Shown: piece after piece, positions 1-10,400 of the stretch
How the letters are laid out: each line of letters begins with the position of its first letter
Numbering within the stretch: the first letter of the stretch is position 1
DNA from: an uncultured Dehalococcoidia bacterium
Lineage (GTDB): Bacteria > Chloroflexota > Dehalococcoidia > Lucifugimonadales > G958296245
Assembly: GCA_958296245.1 (NCBI GenBank)
Contig: OY282458.1
Location: forward strand, 806,001 to 870,000
DNA: 64,000 bases
Reading direction: 5' to 3'
Made by a program: the position numbers and the translations under genes
The notes under the pieces: model-generated
Told to the model about the DNA's origin: nothing
The model's database searches: none
Seen by the model: the letters and a program-made list of their open reading frames with translations, nothing else

Positions 1-1002
1 CGGGGTCGGATCGCCGGACCGGCTGACCCCTCTGAGCTCCGGGTGGCGGTTGTAGAACGAATCGCCAACGCTGAGGTAGTCCTGCGGCGGCGGGCTGCGG
101 AAGTTGGACACCCGGTACCCGGCGTGAAACTCCAGACCGATCTTGTGGGCGTAGTCGATGGCGGTGCGGAACGGGTCGATCCCCTGCTCGCGGAAGGCAC
201 GCCAACTCTCGCCGACGAAGCGCTCCCCCGGGCGGCTGAAGTCGCCCACGTGCTCGTAGGTGTGCATCCTCCCTATCTTGGTGGAGTACTGGAGCATGTC
301 CCCGCCGCCCGCTTCCCAGTAGAGGCGCGAGAAGTCCGAGTCCTCCAGGGGCGCAATGTCTCTGCACAACTCCTCCGCCGTCGTTGGCCTGTAGGCGAAC
401 ATGAGCGACCAGGCGTCGTTATGGGCAAAGAGGCGCCCGGTATCCGTGCGGCGGCGGTCCGCCTCCACCGCTTCGACTTCGCCGGCGGAGAGAGGCGTAA
501 GCTTGACGTACGCCACCCTGGCGTTCGTACACAGATACGAACCGGGCTCGTCGCCGGGGGCAGTCCTATTCCCCGCCTGACCGAGTACGATGTCCTGGCC
601 GGTCAGGTCGCCGACTTTCCAGAACAGCTCATGGACGATCGCGCCGCGCTCCTCCTGGGGCGGCAACGATAGCAAGCTGGACTGCTCGTCGCCGCTGAGC
701 CTCGCCAGCACGGAGACCGGCTCGTTGAGCAGACCATGCCTGACGTAGGCGCCTATCGATATGGCGTGATAGCCGGAGACCCCAACGGGGCAGACCACTT
801 CGGGCGCCGCTGTTTCGGGGCCGGCCGTAAGCATTGTGCCCGAGACCCCGTCCGCCTCGTAGTCCATGAGCCGCCAGTGTCGACGGCGCGGCTCTCGGGA
901 CAGGGCGGCGTTGGGCCGGCACCGGCTCATGTCCGATATGAAGAGGGGTTCGCCCCCAAACCTCTGGTCTACCGGCAGGTCAACCATGTCGCTTCCGCAC
1001 AT
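1..1002 (-). CDS. Glycosidase-like (probable TIM-barrel) protein, C-terminus cut by window edge
   Basis: An open frame on the minus strand runs without a stop from about 1002 to the left edge, so only the first ~334 residues are present. The first ATG at 1002 (protein begins MCGSDMVDLP) is chosen because no earlier start is convincing; an AAGGA lies about 16 nt upstream. The N-terminal ~180 residues look like a beta-rich domain. The rest contains IDPFRTAIDYAHKIGLEFH and later YNRHPELRG, the kind of wording seen in GHL10-like and related hypothetical glycoside hydrolases, where a helix ends in a strand of a TIM barrel. No catalytic carboxylates can be assigned from the part that is visible. 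It is transcribed away from the giant gene. The frame is convincing; the family assignment is only a resemblance. Confidence 0.6.
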   Translation of the reverse strand, partial: MCGSDMVDLPVDQRFGGEPLFISDMSRCRPNAALSREPRRRHWRLMDYEADGVSGTMLTAGPETAAPEVVCPVGVSGYHAISIGAYVRHGLLNEPVSVLARLSGDEQSSLLSLPPQEERGAIVHELFWKVGDLTGQDIVLGQAGNRTAPGDEPGSYLCTNARVAYVKLTPLSAGEVEAVEADRRRTDTGRLFAHNDAWSLMFAYRPTTAEELCRDIAPLEDSDFSRLYWEAGGGDMLQYSTKIGRMHTYEHVGDFSRPGERFVGESWRAFREQGIDPFRTAIDYAHKIGLEFHAGYRVSNFRSPPPQDYLSVGDSFYNRHPELRGVSRSGDPTP

Positions 1003-1062
1003 GATAACGCAAGATCCGTCCTTTTTGGGCGCCCATTGATCGATTTTGTGTAACCGTCCCGG

Positions 1063-1135
1063 ATCAGAGGCCGCCTCCTGGGAGCGCGGGCGTCTCGCCC
1101 GCACCACCTCTAAGATTCCGGCTAATCTGGGGCAA
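1063..1135 (-). repeat. Partial copy of MITE-like element 2
   Basis: This stretch matches the inverted sequence of 31390-31475: GCCTCCTGGGAGCGC, then the hairpin GCGGGCG-TCT-CGCCCGC, then CACCAC, then AGATTCCGGC. It lies between two near-identical copies of CGATTTGTGTAACCG (about 1041-1056 and 1141-1155), which could mark an insertion. Only the inner part of the element is present, without the terminal repeats seen at 31341-31484. Confidence 0.6.
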
Positions 1136-1151
1136 GTTTTCGATTTGTGTA

Positions 1152-1235
1152 ACCGTTCAGACTTCGTGAGGTTGTCTCGACTGGCGTAGTCCCGATAAAA
1201 GCGGGCGTCTTTTGGTCCCCGCGCCGAGGGAGTTC
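1152..1235 (-). repeat. Partial copy of MITE-like element 1
   Basis: CCGTTCAGACTTCGTGAGG, then CGACTGGCGTAGTCCCGATAA and CGTCTTTTGG, match one end of the element at 27654-27883 and, in the same orientation, 55241-55300. The other end of the element is not present here. Confidence 0.6.
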
Positions 1236-1258
1236 TACGGGATATGCGCTCTACCTTA

Positions 1259-1279
1259 AAAGTAGACCGAAAGTAGACC
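1259..1279 (+). promoter_or_regulatory. Tandem direct repeats, possible regulator site of the giant gene
   Basis: AAAGTAGACC occurs twice (1259-1268 and 1270-1279) at an 11-bp period, about one helical turn, so both copies face the same side of the DNA. They lie ~97 bp upstream of the -35 box of the giant gene and ~60 bp upstream of the hexamer tract. The arrangement is typical of activator or response-regulator sites; the regulator is unknown. Confidence 0.4.
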
Positions 1280-1320
1280 CCTCTGGACCGCGCACTGCGT
1301 CAGTTGGAGGCATATCATTG

Positions 1321-1374
1321 ACGGGTACGGGTACGGGTACGGGTACGGGTACGGGTACGGGTACGGGTACGGGG
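1321..1374 (+). repeat. Hexanucleotide tandem repeat (ACGGGT)8 plus one variant unit
   Basis: Eight perfect ACGGGT units are followed by ACGGGG, ending 1 bp before the -35 hexamer at 1376. The tract is intergenic, so a gain or loss of units would not shift a frame but would change the spacing between the promoter and upstream sites in 6-bp steps. Confidence 0.95.
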
Positions 1375-1375
1375 A

Positions 1376-1405
1376 TTGAAAACGCGAGGTTCCGGCGAGT
1401 AGAAT
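1376..1405 (+). promoter_or_regulatory. Sigma-70-type promoter of the giant surface-protein gene
   Basis: TTGAAA (1376-1381) and TAGAAT (1400-1405) are separated by 18 bp. The predicted transcription start is near 1412, giving a ~60-nt 5' UTR before the ATG at 1472. The same -10 (TAGAAT) is found at the marR promoter. The 469-bp gap 1003-1471 otherwise holds only the repeats listed. Confidence 0.6.
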
Positions 1406-1471
1406 ACCCACGTATTGAAGAGTTGAAATTGCGGATGGCGTCACGTGCATGTACCTAGGGGTACTCTGAAA

Positions 1472-4400
1472 ATGGGCGGGCATCGCCGTCTTAATTGGAA
1501 AATGGCCGCGGCGGGGTTGCTGGCGGTTGTGTTGGCGTTTGTGTCCGCGGACGGGGGGCGCGCGCAGACGGCCACCGAGCCGGACAAGGTAACCGACCTG
1601 ACCGCAGCCGCGGACGCAACCAACGGCGCTACGCAGATCAACCTGTCTTGGAGCACGCCCTCCGACGGCGGGTCTCCCTTGGCCGAATACGAGCTCCGGC
1701 GCAAGACCGGGTCAACCAGCTACGTGCTGGTGTCGGCGAACATTGGGGGAAGCGCGACGAGCTACTCGGACACGGGGCTGACGCCCGGCACTACGTACAC
1801 CTACGTCATCCGCGCCGTCAACGCCGAAGGCGAAGGGCAGTGGTCGACCGACGCCTCCGCGTCGACGGACGCAACCCCGCCCGCCGCCGTGTCGGACCTG
1901 GCGGCAACCGCCACAAGCGCGACCACGATGGGCCTGACGTGGACCGCGCCCAACTCGCACGGAGCCAACATCAGCGGCTACACCCTCCAGCGCAAGGCTG
2001 GCTCCGGGAGTTACGCGGCCGTATCGACGACCATAACGGGCACCGCAACCAGCTATTCGGACACGGGCCTGACGCCCGGCACTGCGTACACGTACCAGAT
2101 TCGCGCCGTGAACTCCGAGGGCGACGCGGGGTGGTCGAACGCCGCATCCGCAACGACGCAGGCCGCCCAGCTTCCGTCGGCGGTAACGGACCTGATGGCA
2201 TCCACCACAAGCGCGACTGAGATCGACCTGGAGTGGACCGCGCCCGCCGACGGCGGCTCCCCCATCACCCGCTACACCCTCCAGCGCAAGGCCGGCTCCG
2301 GGAACTACGAGGACGTATCGTCGGCCATAGGGTCAAGCGCATCCAGCTACTCGGACTCCGGCCTCACCTACTTAACGACGTACACCTACCACATCCGCGC
2401 CGCCAACTCCGCAGGCAACGGGGTCTGGTCCAACGAGGCGTCGGCAACGACGGACGCGGTGGCCCTTGCACAATGCAACCCATTTGGGGCCGGTTGTTTT
2501 GAACCCGACCCCATAGCAGACCTCTCCGCAACCAAGGACGCAACTAACGGCGCAAGGGAGATAGACCTGGCCTGGTCCAGGCCCCGCAACGGGGGGGCTC
2601 CCATCCTCCGCTACACCCTCCAGCGCCAGGCCGGCTCCGGGAGCTTCGGGGCCGTATCGTCGAGCATAGCCGCCGGCGCGACCACCTACTCGGACTCGAG
2701 CCTCACGCCCGCAACGACGTATACGTACCGCATCCGCGCCGAGAACTCCGTGGGCGGCGCGTCGTGGTCGAACACACCCTCCGCAACGACGGACGACGCC
2801 CCGCCGGACGCCGTGGCTGACCTGGCGGCAGCCAGGGACGGGACCAACGGCCGGACGGAGATTGACCTGACGTGGAGCACGCCGGCCGCCAACGGAGAAG
2901 ACATCACGGACTACACGCTTCAGCGCAAGAGCGGGGGCGGGAGTTACGCGGACATTGCGACTTCGACCATCGAGGTCGGCGATACGAGCTATTCGGACAC
3001 GGGCCTCATGCCCGGCACTGCGTACACGTACCGGATTCGGGCCACGAACTCCGAGGGCGACGCGGGGTGGTCGAACGATGCGAGCGCAACGACGCAGGCC
3101 GCCGCCGCGCCCGCGCGCATAACGGACCTGTCCGCAACCTCCCCAAGCTCGCACCAGGTCAACCTGACGTGGACCGCGCCCGCCGCCAACGGCGCAGCCA
3201 TCACGAGCTACACGCTTCAGCGCAAGGTCGGTTCCGGGAGCTACACGGAGGTATCGTCGACCATAGCGGCAAGCGAGACGAGCTACTCGGACACGGGCCT
3301 CACGCCCGAGGTGACGTACACGTACCAGATTCGCGCCGTGAACAGCGTCGGCAACGCGGTGTGGTCGAACGAAGACTCCGCAACGACGGTCCGAGCGGAG
3401 AGGCCGAGCGTGCCGTTCGACGTGCGGGGCGAACAGCTTGGCGGGAGCGCCACGGCGGGGCCGACCGGGACCCGACTGAGATGGGAGAGAGCTAACGGCG
3501 ACGATGATCTTTATCAGGCCTTTATTTACGAAAGAGGCAACTGGGACCGGCGGATAGGGGTTATCCTACGACCCTTCCCTCTTGACACATGGGATCTTCA
3601 TCGCTCGAATCTCAATCACGGCACGACGTACCGGTACCGCGTGCGCGCGTTCAGCTACGAAAGCCGCGACGGGCCGTTTGGATACGCCGACATTACTGTG
3701 GGCGCTCCGGCCGCTGGAACGCTCAGCGCTCCCACCGTTAGCAACGCTTCGGTGGTTTTGAGCTGGACGGCGTCGACCAGGGTTTTCGGCAACCCCATCA
3801 CGGGGTTCCGGGTGGAGCGGAGGATAGGCCACACCGGGCCGTGGGACCTGATTACGACCGCGACCTCCACAGCCACTACCTATACGGACGACACGGCGAC
3901 GGGCAACACGACGTACCGGTACCGCATACGCGCGGTGAACTCGGTGGGTGTCGGGGACGCGACGCGGCAGCAGAGCGTGACGCTGGGCGCCGGGCGTCCC
4001 GGCGCACCGACGGGGCTGAGCGCGACCGCTTCCGGGTGGTCGGCTGTAGACCTGACGTGGACCGCGCCCGCCTCCGACGGCGGAGACGACATCACCGGAT
4101 ACACGCTGCATCGCAAGGCCGGCTCCGGGAGCTACGCGACCACGACTACGTCCATAGGGGCAAGCGCGACGAGCTATTCGGACACGGGCCTCACGGCCAA
4201 CACCGCGTACACGTACCGGATACAGGCCGTGAACTCCCACGGCGGCGGCGGGTGGTCGAACGAGGAGAGCGAAACGACGGGCACCCGGGCGCCGGACGCG
4301 GTGTCGGACCTTACGGCGACCGTGGACGCGACCAACGGCGCGACTGAGATAGACCTGTCGTGGACCGCGCCGGTGGACAACGGGTTGGCCATCACGGGCT

Positions 4401-7400
4401 ACACGCTGCAGCGCAAGAGCGGGTCTAGGAGTTACGCGGACGTATCTACGAACATAGCGGCCAGCGCGACCAGCTACTCGGACACGGGCCTCATGCCCAA
4501 CGTTACGTATACGTACCGGATTCAGGCTAGGAACTCCGCCGGCGCCGGGGATTGGTCGAACGAGCTGGACGCGACGACGGACGTCGCCCCGCCCGCGGCC
4601 GTGTCGGACCTGTCGGCAACGAAGGACGGGACCAACAGCTCGACGGAGATAGACCTGTCGTGGACTGCGCCCGAAGACAACGGGCGGGAGATAACGGGCT
4701 ACACGCTTCAGCGCAAGAGCGGGTCCGGGAGTTACGCGAACGTATCTACGAGCATAGCGGCCAGCGCGACCAGCTACTCGGACACGGGCCTCACGCCCGG
4801 GACTACGTACACGTACCAGATTCGGGCCACGAACAGCGTGGGGGACGGGGATTGGTCGAACGAGCCGAGCGCGACGACGGACGCAGTTCCGGACGCCGTG
4901 TCGGACCTGACGGCAACGAAGGACGCGACCAACGGCTCGACGGAGATAGACCTGACGTGGACGGCGCCCGCAGACAACGGCGCCGCCATAACGGGTTACA
5001 CGCTGCAGCGCAAGAGCGGGACCGGGAGCTACGCGGACGTAGATACGAACATAGCGGCCAGCGCGACCAGCTACTCGGACACGGGCCTCACGCCCGGGAC
5101 GAAGTACACCTACCAAATCCGCGCCGCCAACTCCGTGGGGGACGCGGCGTGGTCCAACCAGCCGTCCGCAACCACGGACAAGGCCGCGCCCGCGGCCGTG
5201 TCGGACCTTACGGCAACGAAGGACGCGACCAACGGCTCGACGGAGATAGACCTGTCGTGGACCGCGCCCGCCGACAACGGCGCCGCCATAACGAGCTACA
5301 CCCTCCAGCGCAAGAGCGGTTCCAGGAGCTTCGCGGACATTGCGACTACGACCGCGACCAGCTACTCGGACACGGACCTCGCGCCCGGCACGGAGTACAC
5401 GTACCGCCTGCGGGCCGTTAACTCCGTGGGCGACGGCGCCTGGTCCAACGAACCCAGCGAAACGACGGACGCCATCGCGCCCGCCGCCGTAACGGACCTG
5501 TCGGCAACGAAGGACGCGACCAACGGCGCGAGAGAGATAGACCTGACGTGGACCGCGCCCGCCACCGGCGGCTCCGCTATAACGAGTTACACGCTGCAGC
5601 GCAAGAGCGCCGGGGGCTACGCGAACGTATCTACGGGCATAGCTGGCAGCGCGACCAGCTACTCGGACACGGGCGTTACGCCCGGGACTACGTACACGTA
5701 CCGGATTCGGGCCACGAACTCCGTGGGCGACGCGGGGTGGTCAAATGAAGACAGCGCGACGACGGACACCGCCGCGCCGGACAGGATAACGGACCTGACG
5801 GCAACGAAGGACGCGACCAACGGCAGGACGCAGATCAACTTGTCGTGGACCGCGCCCGCCTCCAACGGGGCATCCATAACGAGTTACACGCTTCAGGTCT
5901 TAAGCACTGATCCACGGTTCCTGACTTGGACGGCGCTGACGGCGCCATCGGCAAGCGCAACGAGCTACTCGCACACGGGCCTCAGGCCCGCAAGCTCGTA
6001 CCAATACCGGATTCGGGCCACGAACTCCGAGGGCGACGCGCCGTGGTCGAACGTACCCCTCAGATCTACGGACACCGCCCCGCCGGACGCCGTAACGGAC
6101 CTGTCGGCAACCAAGAGCGGCGCTAGGAGGGTCAACCTGTCGTGGACCGCGCCTGCCGCCAACGGGGAAGCCATAACGAGTTACACGCTGCATCGCAAGG
6201 TTGGGTCCGGGAGTTACTCGACCACGACCACGTCCATAGCGGGCAGCGCGACCAGTTACGGGGACACGGACGTTACGCCGGGGACGACGTACACGTACCG
6301 GATTCGGGCTGTGAACAGCGTGGGGAGCGCGGGGTGGTCGAACGAAGACAGCGCGACGACGGACAACGCAGCGCCGGACTCCATAACGGACCTGTCGGCA
6401 GCCAGGGACGCGGACAACCCCGCGAGGAAGCTGAACCTGACGTGGACCAAGCCCGCCGCCAACGGGCGTCCGATAACGAGCTACGAACTTCAGGTCATAA
6501 CCAGCGCTGATCCGTTTCCCCTTTGGAGGCCGCTGCCGGCGCCATCAACGGCAACCACAACTTACTCGCACACGGGCCTCACGCCCGGAGCGACGTACTC
6601 CTACCGGATTCGGGCCAGGAACTCCGTCGGCGTCCCGGCGTGGTCCGGGGACAACGTATCCCGCTTTTTGCGGACGGCCTCCCTCCCGCCGGACAGGATA
6701 ACGAACCTTAGGGCGACGAAGGACGCGACCAACGGCGCGAGGGAGATAGACCTGTCGTGGAGCGCGCCCGCCGCCAACGGGGCCAACATCAGCGGCTACA
6801 CGCTGCAGCGCAAGGTTGGATCCGGGAGCTTCACGGACTTATCTACGAACATAGCGGCCAGCGCGACCAGCTATTCGGACGCGGGCCTCACGCCCGGGAC
6901 GACGTACGCGTACCAGATTCGGGCCACGAACTCCGAGGGCGACGCGGATTGGTCGAACGAAGACAGCGAGACGACGGACACGGCAGTACCGGACGCCATA
7001 ACGGACCTTACGGCGACCAAGAGCGGCGCTAGGAGGGTTGACCTGACGTGGAGCACGCCCGCCGCCAACGGCGCCGCCATCAGCGCATACACGCTGCAGC
7101 GCAAGGCGGGGTCCGGGAGTTACGCGGACGTATCGTCGACGATAACGGCAGCCTCGACCAGTTACGCGGACACTGTTACGCCCGGCATGACGTACAAGTA
7201 CCGGATTCGGGCGGTGAACAGCGTCGGCAACGCGGATTGGTCGAACGAGCCGAGCGCGACGACGGACAACGCAGTACCGGACGCCATAACGGACCTTACG
7301 GCGACCCCCACGGCCTCTGATCCGCACCGTTCCGTGGACCTTGTGTTCACCACGCCTGCAAACAATGGAGCTGCCATAGACCGGTACTCGGTTAGGCGGC

Positions 7401-10400
7401 GCTGGGGTACGCCTACCCTGACGCAGTGGAAGCTGGTATCGCCGAGCGATACGGTGGTAGACGGGAGCAAGACCAGCTACACCTGGGACAACCTCGATCC
7501 CAACACTGCGTATAGGTTCGACATCATTCCTCGCAACTCCGTCGGCAACGGCGAGTTGTCCAACGTGGCGAGCGTAACGACGGAGGCGACCGCGGCGCCG
7601 GACGCGATAACGGACCTGGCGGCGACCTCCACGAGCGCGAGGGGGATCGACCTGACGTGGACCGCGCCCGACGCCAACGGAGAACCCATCAGCGGCTACA
7701 CCCTCCAGCGCAAGACCGGCGACGGGAGTTACGCGACCACGACCACGACCATTGAGGGAGGCGATACGAGTTATTCGGACACGGGGCTGACGCCGGCGAC
7801 GAAGTACACGTATCGCCTGCGCGCCAGGAACTCCGTGGGCGCCGGCGGGTGGTCGAACGAGCTGGTCGAGACGACGCCCGCGGCGGTACCGGACGCCGTA
7901 ACGGACCTGTCGGCGACGAAGGACGCGACGAACGGCGCGAGGGAGATTGACCTGTCGTGGAGCGCGCCAGCCGCGAACGGGGCCGCCATCACGGGCTACA
8001 CGCTCCGGCGCATGGAGCCCGGGGTAACTTGGGAGACGGTGGCGGACAGCATCACGACCACTTCGTACTCGGACACGGGCGTGAGGCCGGCGACGGCGTA
8101 CAGTTACTACGTGTACGCCACGAACTCGGTAGGGGACGGTCCGTGGTCCGAGACTGCCAGCGCGACGACGGACGACGCGGCGCCGGACGCGGTGGATGAC
8201 CTGTCGGCGACCTCCATGAGCGCGAGGGAGATTCTCGTGGAGTGGACCCCGCCGGCCGCGAACGGGCAGCCGATAGGGGGCTACACGCTGCAGCGCAGGG
8301 CCGGGGTCGAGGTCTACGAGGACATCGCGACCACGACCATTGCGGCAGGCGCGACGAGTTATTCGGACACGGGGCTGACGCCGGCGACGACGTACACGTA
8401 CCGCCTGCAGGCCAGGAACTCCGTGGGCGCCGGCGGGTGGTCGAACGAGGCGTCCGGAACGACGCACAACGACGCGCCGGACGCGGTGGATGACCTGTCG
8501 GCAACCGCCGCGAGCTCTGACCCGCACCGCGCCGTGGACCTCCAGTGGAGCGCGCCCGCCGCCAACGGAGCCGCCATCGCGAGTTACCGGCTGGAGCGCA
8601 AGGTGGACGGGGGGAGCTACGAGGTTGCGAGCTCGACCCTCGCGGCAGCCGTGACCAACACCGGCTATTCCATTCACACGGACACGGGCCTGACGCCCGG
8701 CACGAAGTACACGTACCGGATTCGGGCGACGAACTCGGTGGGCGACGCGGGGTGGTCGAACGAGCCGATCGCAAGGACGAACGCGGCCCAGGTTCCGTCT
8801 GCCGCAACGCTGTCGGCGGCCAAGGACGGCGCGAGGGCGATCAACCTGTCGTGGGCGGCGCCCGCCGACAACGGGGCGGACATAACGAGTTACACGCTGG
8901 AGCGGAAGAGAGGGTCTGGGAGCTTCGCGCCGGTGTCGTCGACCATAACGGCGACCTCGACCAGCTACAGGGACACGGGCCTCACGCCCTGGGAGACGTA
9001 CACGTACCGGATTCGGGCCGTGAACAGCGTGGGCGACGCGGGGTGGTCGAACGAGCCGAGCGCGACGACGGATCAAGCCCCGCCCGGGCGCGTAACGAAC
9101 CTGGGGGCGACCAAGCTCGGCGCGAGGTCTATCCGCCTGTCGTGGAACACGCCCGCCAACTACGGCCGCAACTTCGCGGGTTACCGGCTGGAGCGCAAGG
9201 CCGGCTCCGGGAGCTGGGAGCTGGCGTCGGATTCCATAGCGGACTTCGCGATAGTCCACACGGACACGGGCCTCACGCCCGGCACGAGGTACACGTACCG
9301 CATACGCGGCAAGAATGCCCTAGGCAACGCGGAGTGGTCGAACGAGCCGAGCGCGACGACGGACACGGCAGTACCGGACACGATAACGGACCTGGCGGCG
9401 ACGAAGGACGCGACGAACGGCGCGACGGAGATCAACCTGACGTGGACGGCGCCCGCCGCCAATGGCGCAGCCATCACCGGATACACGCTCCAGCGCAAGG
9501 CCGGGACCGGGAGCTACGTGGGCGTGTCTCCCGGGCCTCTCGCGGGCGTAACCAGCTACTCGGACGTTGCGCTTGCGACCTCGACGGCGTACACGTACCG
9601 GTTGCGGGCGACGAACAGCGTGGGCGACGCGGGGTGGTCCAACGAGCCGGTCGCGACGACGGACGCGGGCGGCGGCGACGCGCCGAGCGACGGGCCGTTC
9701 GACCTGCGCGGCGAACAGAATGGCGGGAGCGCCACGCTGCCGCCCACCGGGAGCCTGGTGAAATGGGGCGACGCTCCCGGCGCAACGTCGTACCAGTTCC
9801 AGTACTCCACGGACGGCGGGACGACATGGGCGCCCGACCCCCCGTTCGGTTACGGCGCCAGCAGCAAGGAGCATGGACTCGGCAGCACCCATATCACTGC
9901 GGGCACGACGTATTGGTACCGCGTGCGCGGGGTGAACGGCGGCGGGGTAGGGGCGTGGGACACGATTGACATTACGCCGGGCGCTCCGGCGGCGTATTCC
10001 GGGTTCACCGCGGCCGTCAGCGACGCGTCGGTGGCTATAACGTTGGGCACGGCGCCGACCAGGGTTTTCGGCAGCGCCATCACCTCTATCCTGGTGGAGC
10101 GGAGGATAGGCAACACCGGGCCGTGGGAGCGGGTGGCAACCTTGGGCGCGGGAAGCGGGGTCTGGACGGACAGCACGGCGGTGGGCAACACGACCTACGT
10201 GTACCGCGCGCGGGCGGTGAGCGTGGTGGGGGTTGGGGATCCGTCGCCGCAGAAGAGGGTGACGCTGGGTCCTGGTCGTCCCGGCGCTCCGACGGGCTTG
10301 AGCGCGACCGCTTCCACGGCGTCGGGCGTAGACCTGACGTGGACGGCGCCCGACGACAACGGAGGGGCCGCCGTTTCGGGATACGTCCTCGAGCGCTCGG

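Noticed and set aside
43-672. A 209-aa plus-strand open frame at the left edge
   Set aside because: It is antisense to the well-formed minus-strand protein at 1-1002, whose sequence reads like a real enzyme; the plus-strand product is Arg/Val-rich with no recognisable domain.
1256-1483. Minus-strand frame with a (PY)n tract
   Set aside because: It is only the translation of the hexamer repeat; no ribosome site and no similarity to a protein family.
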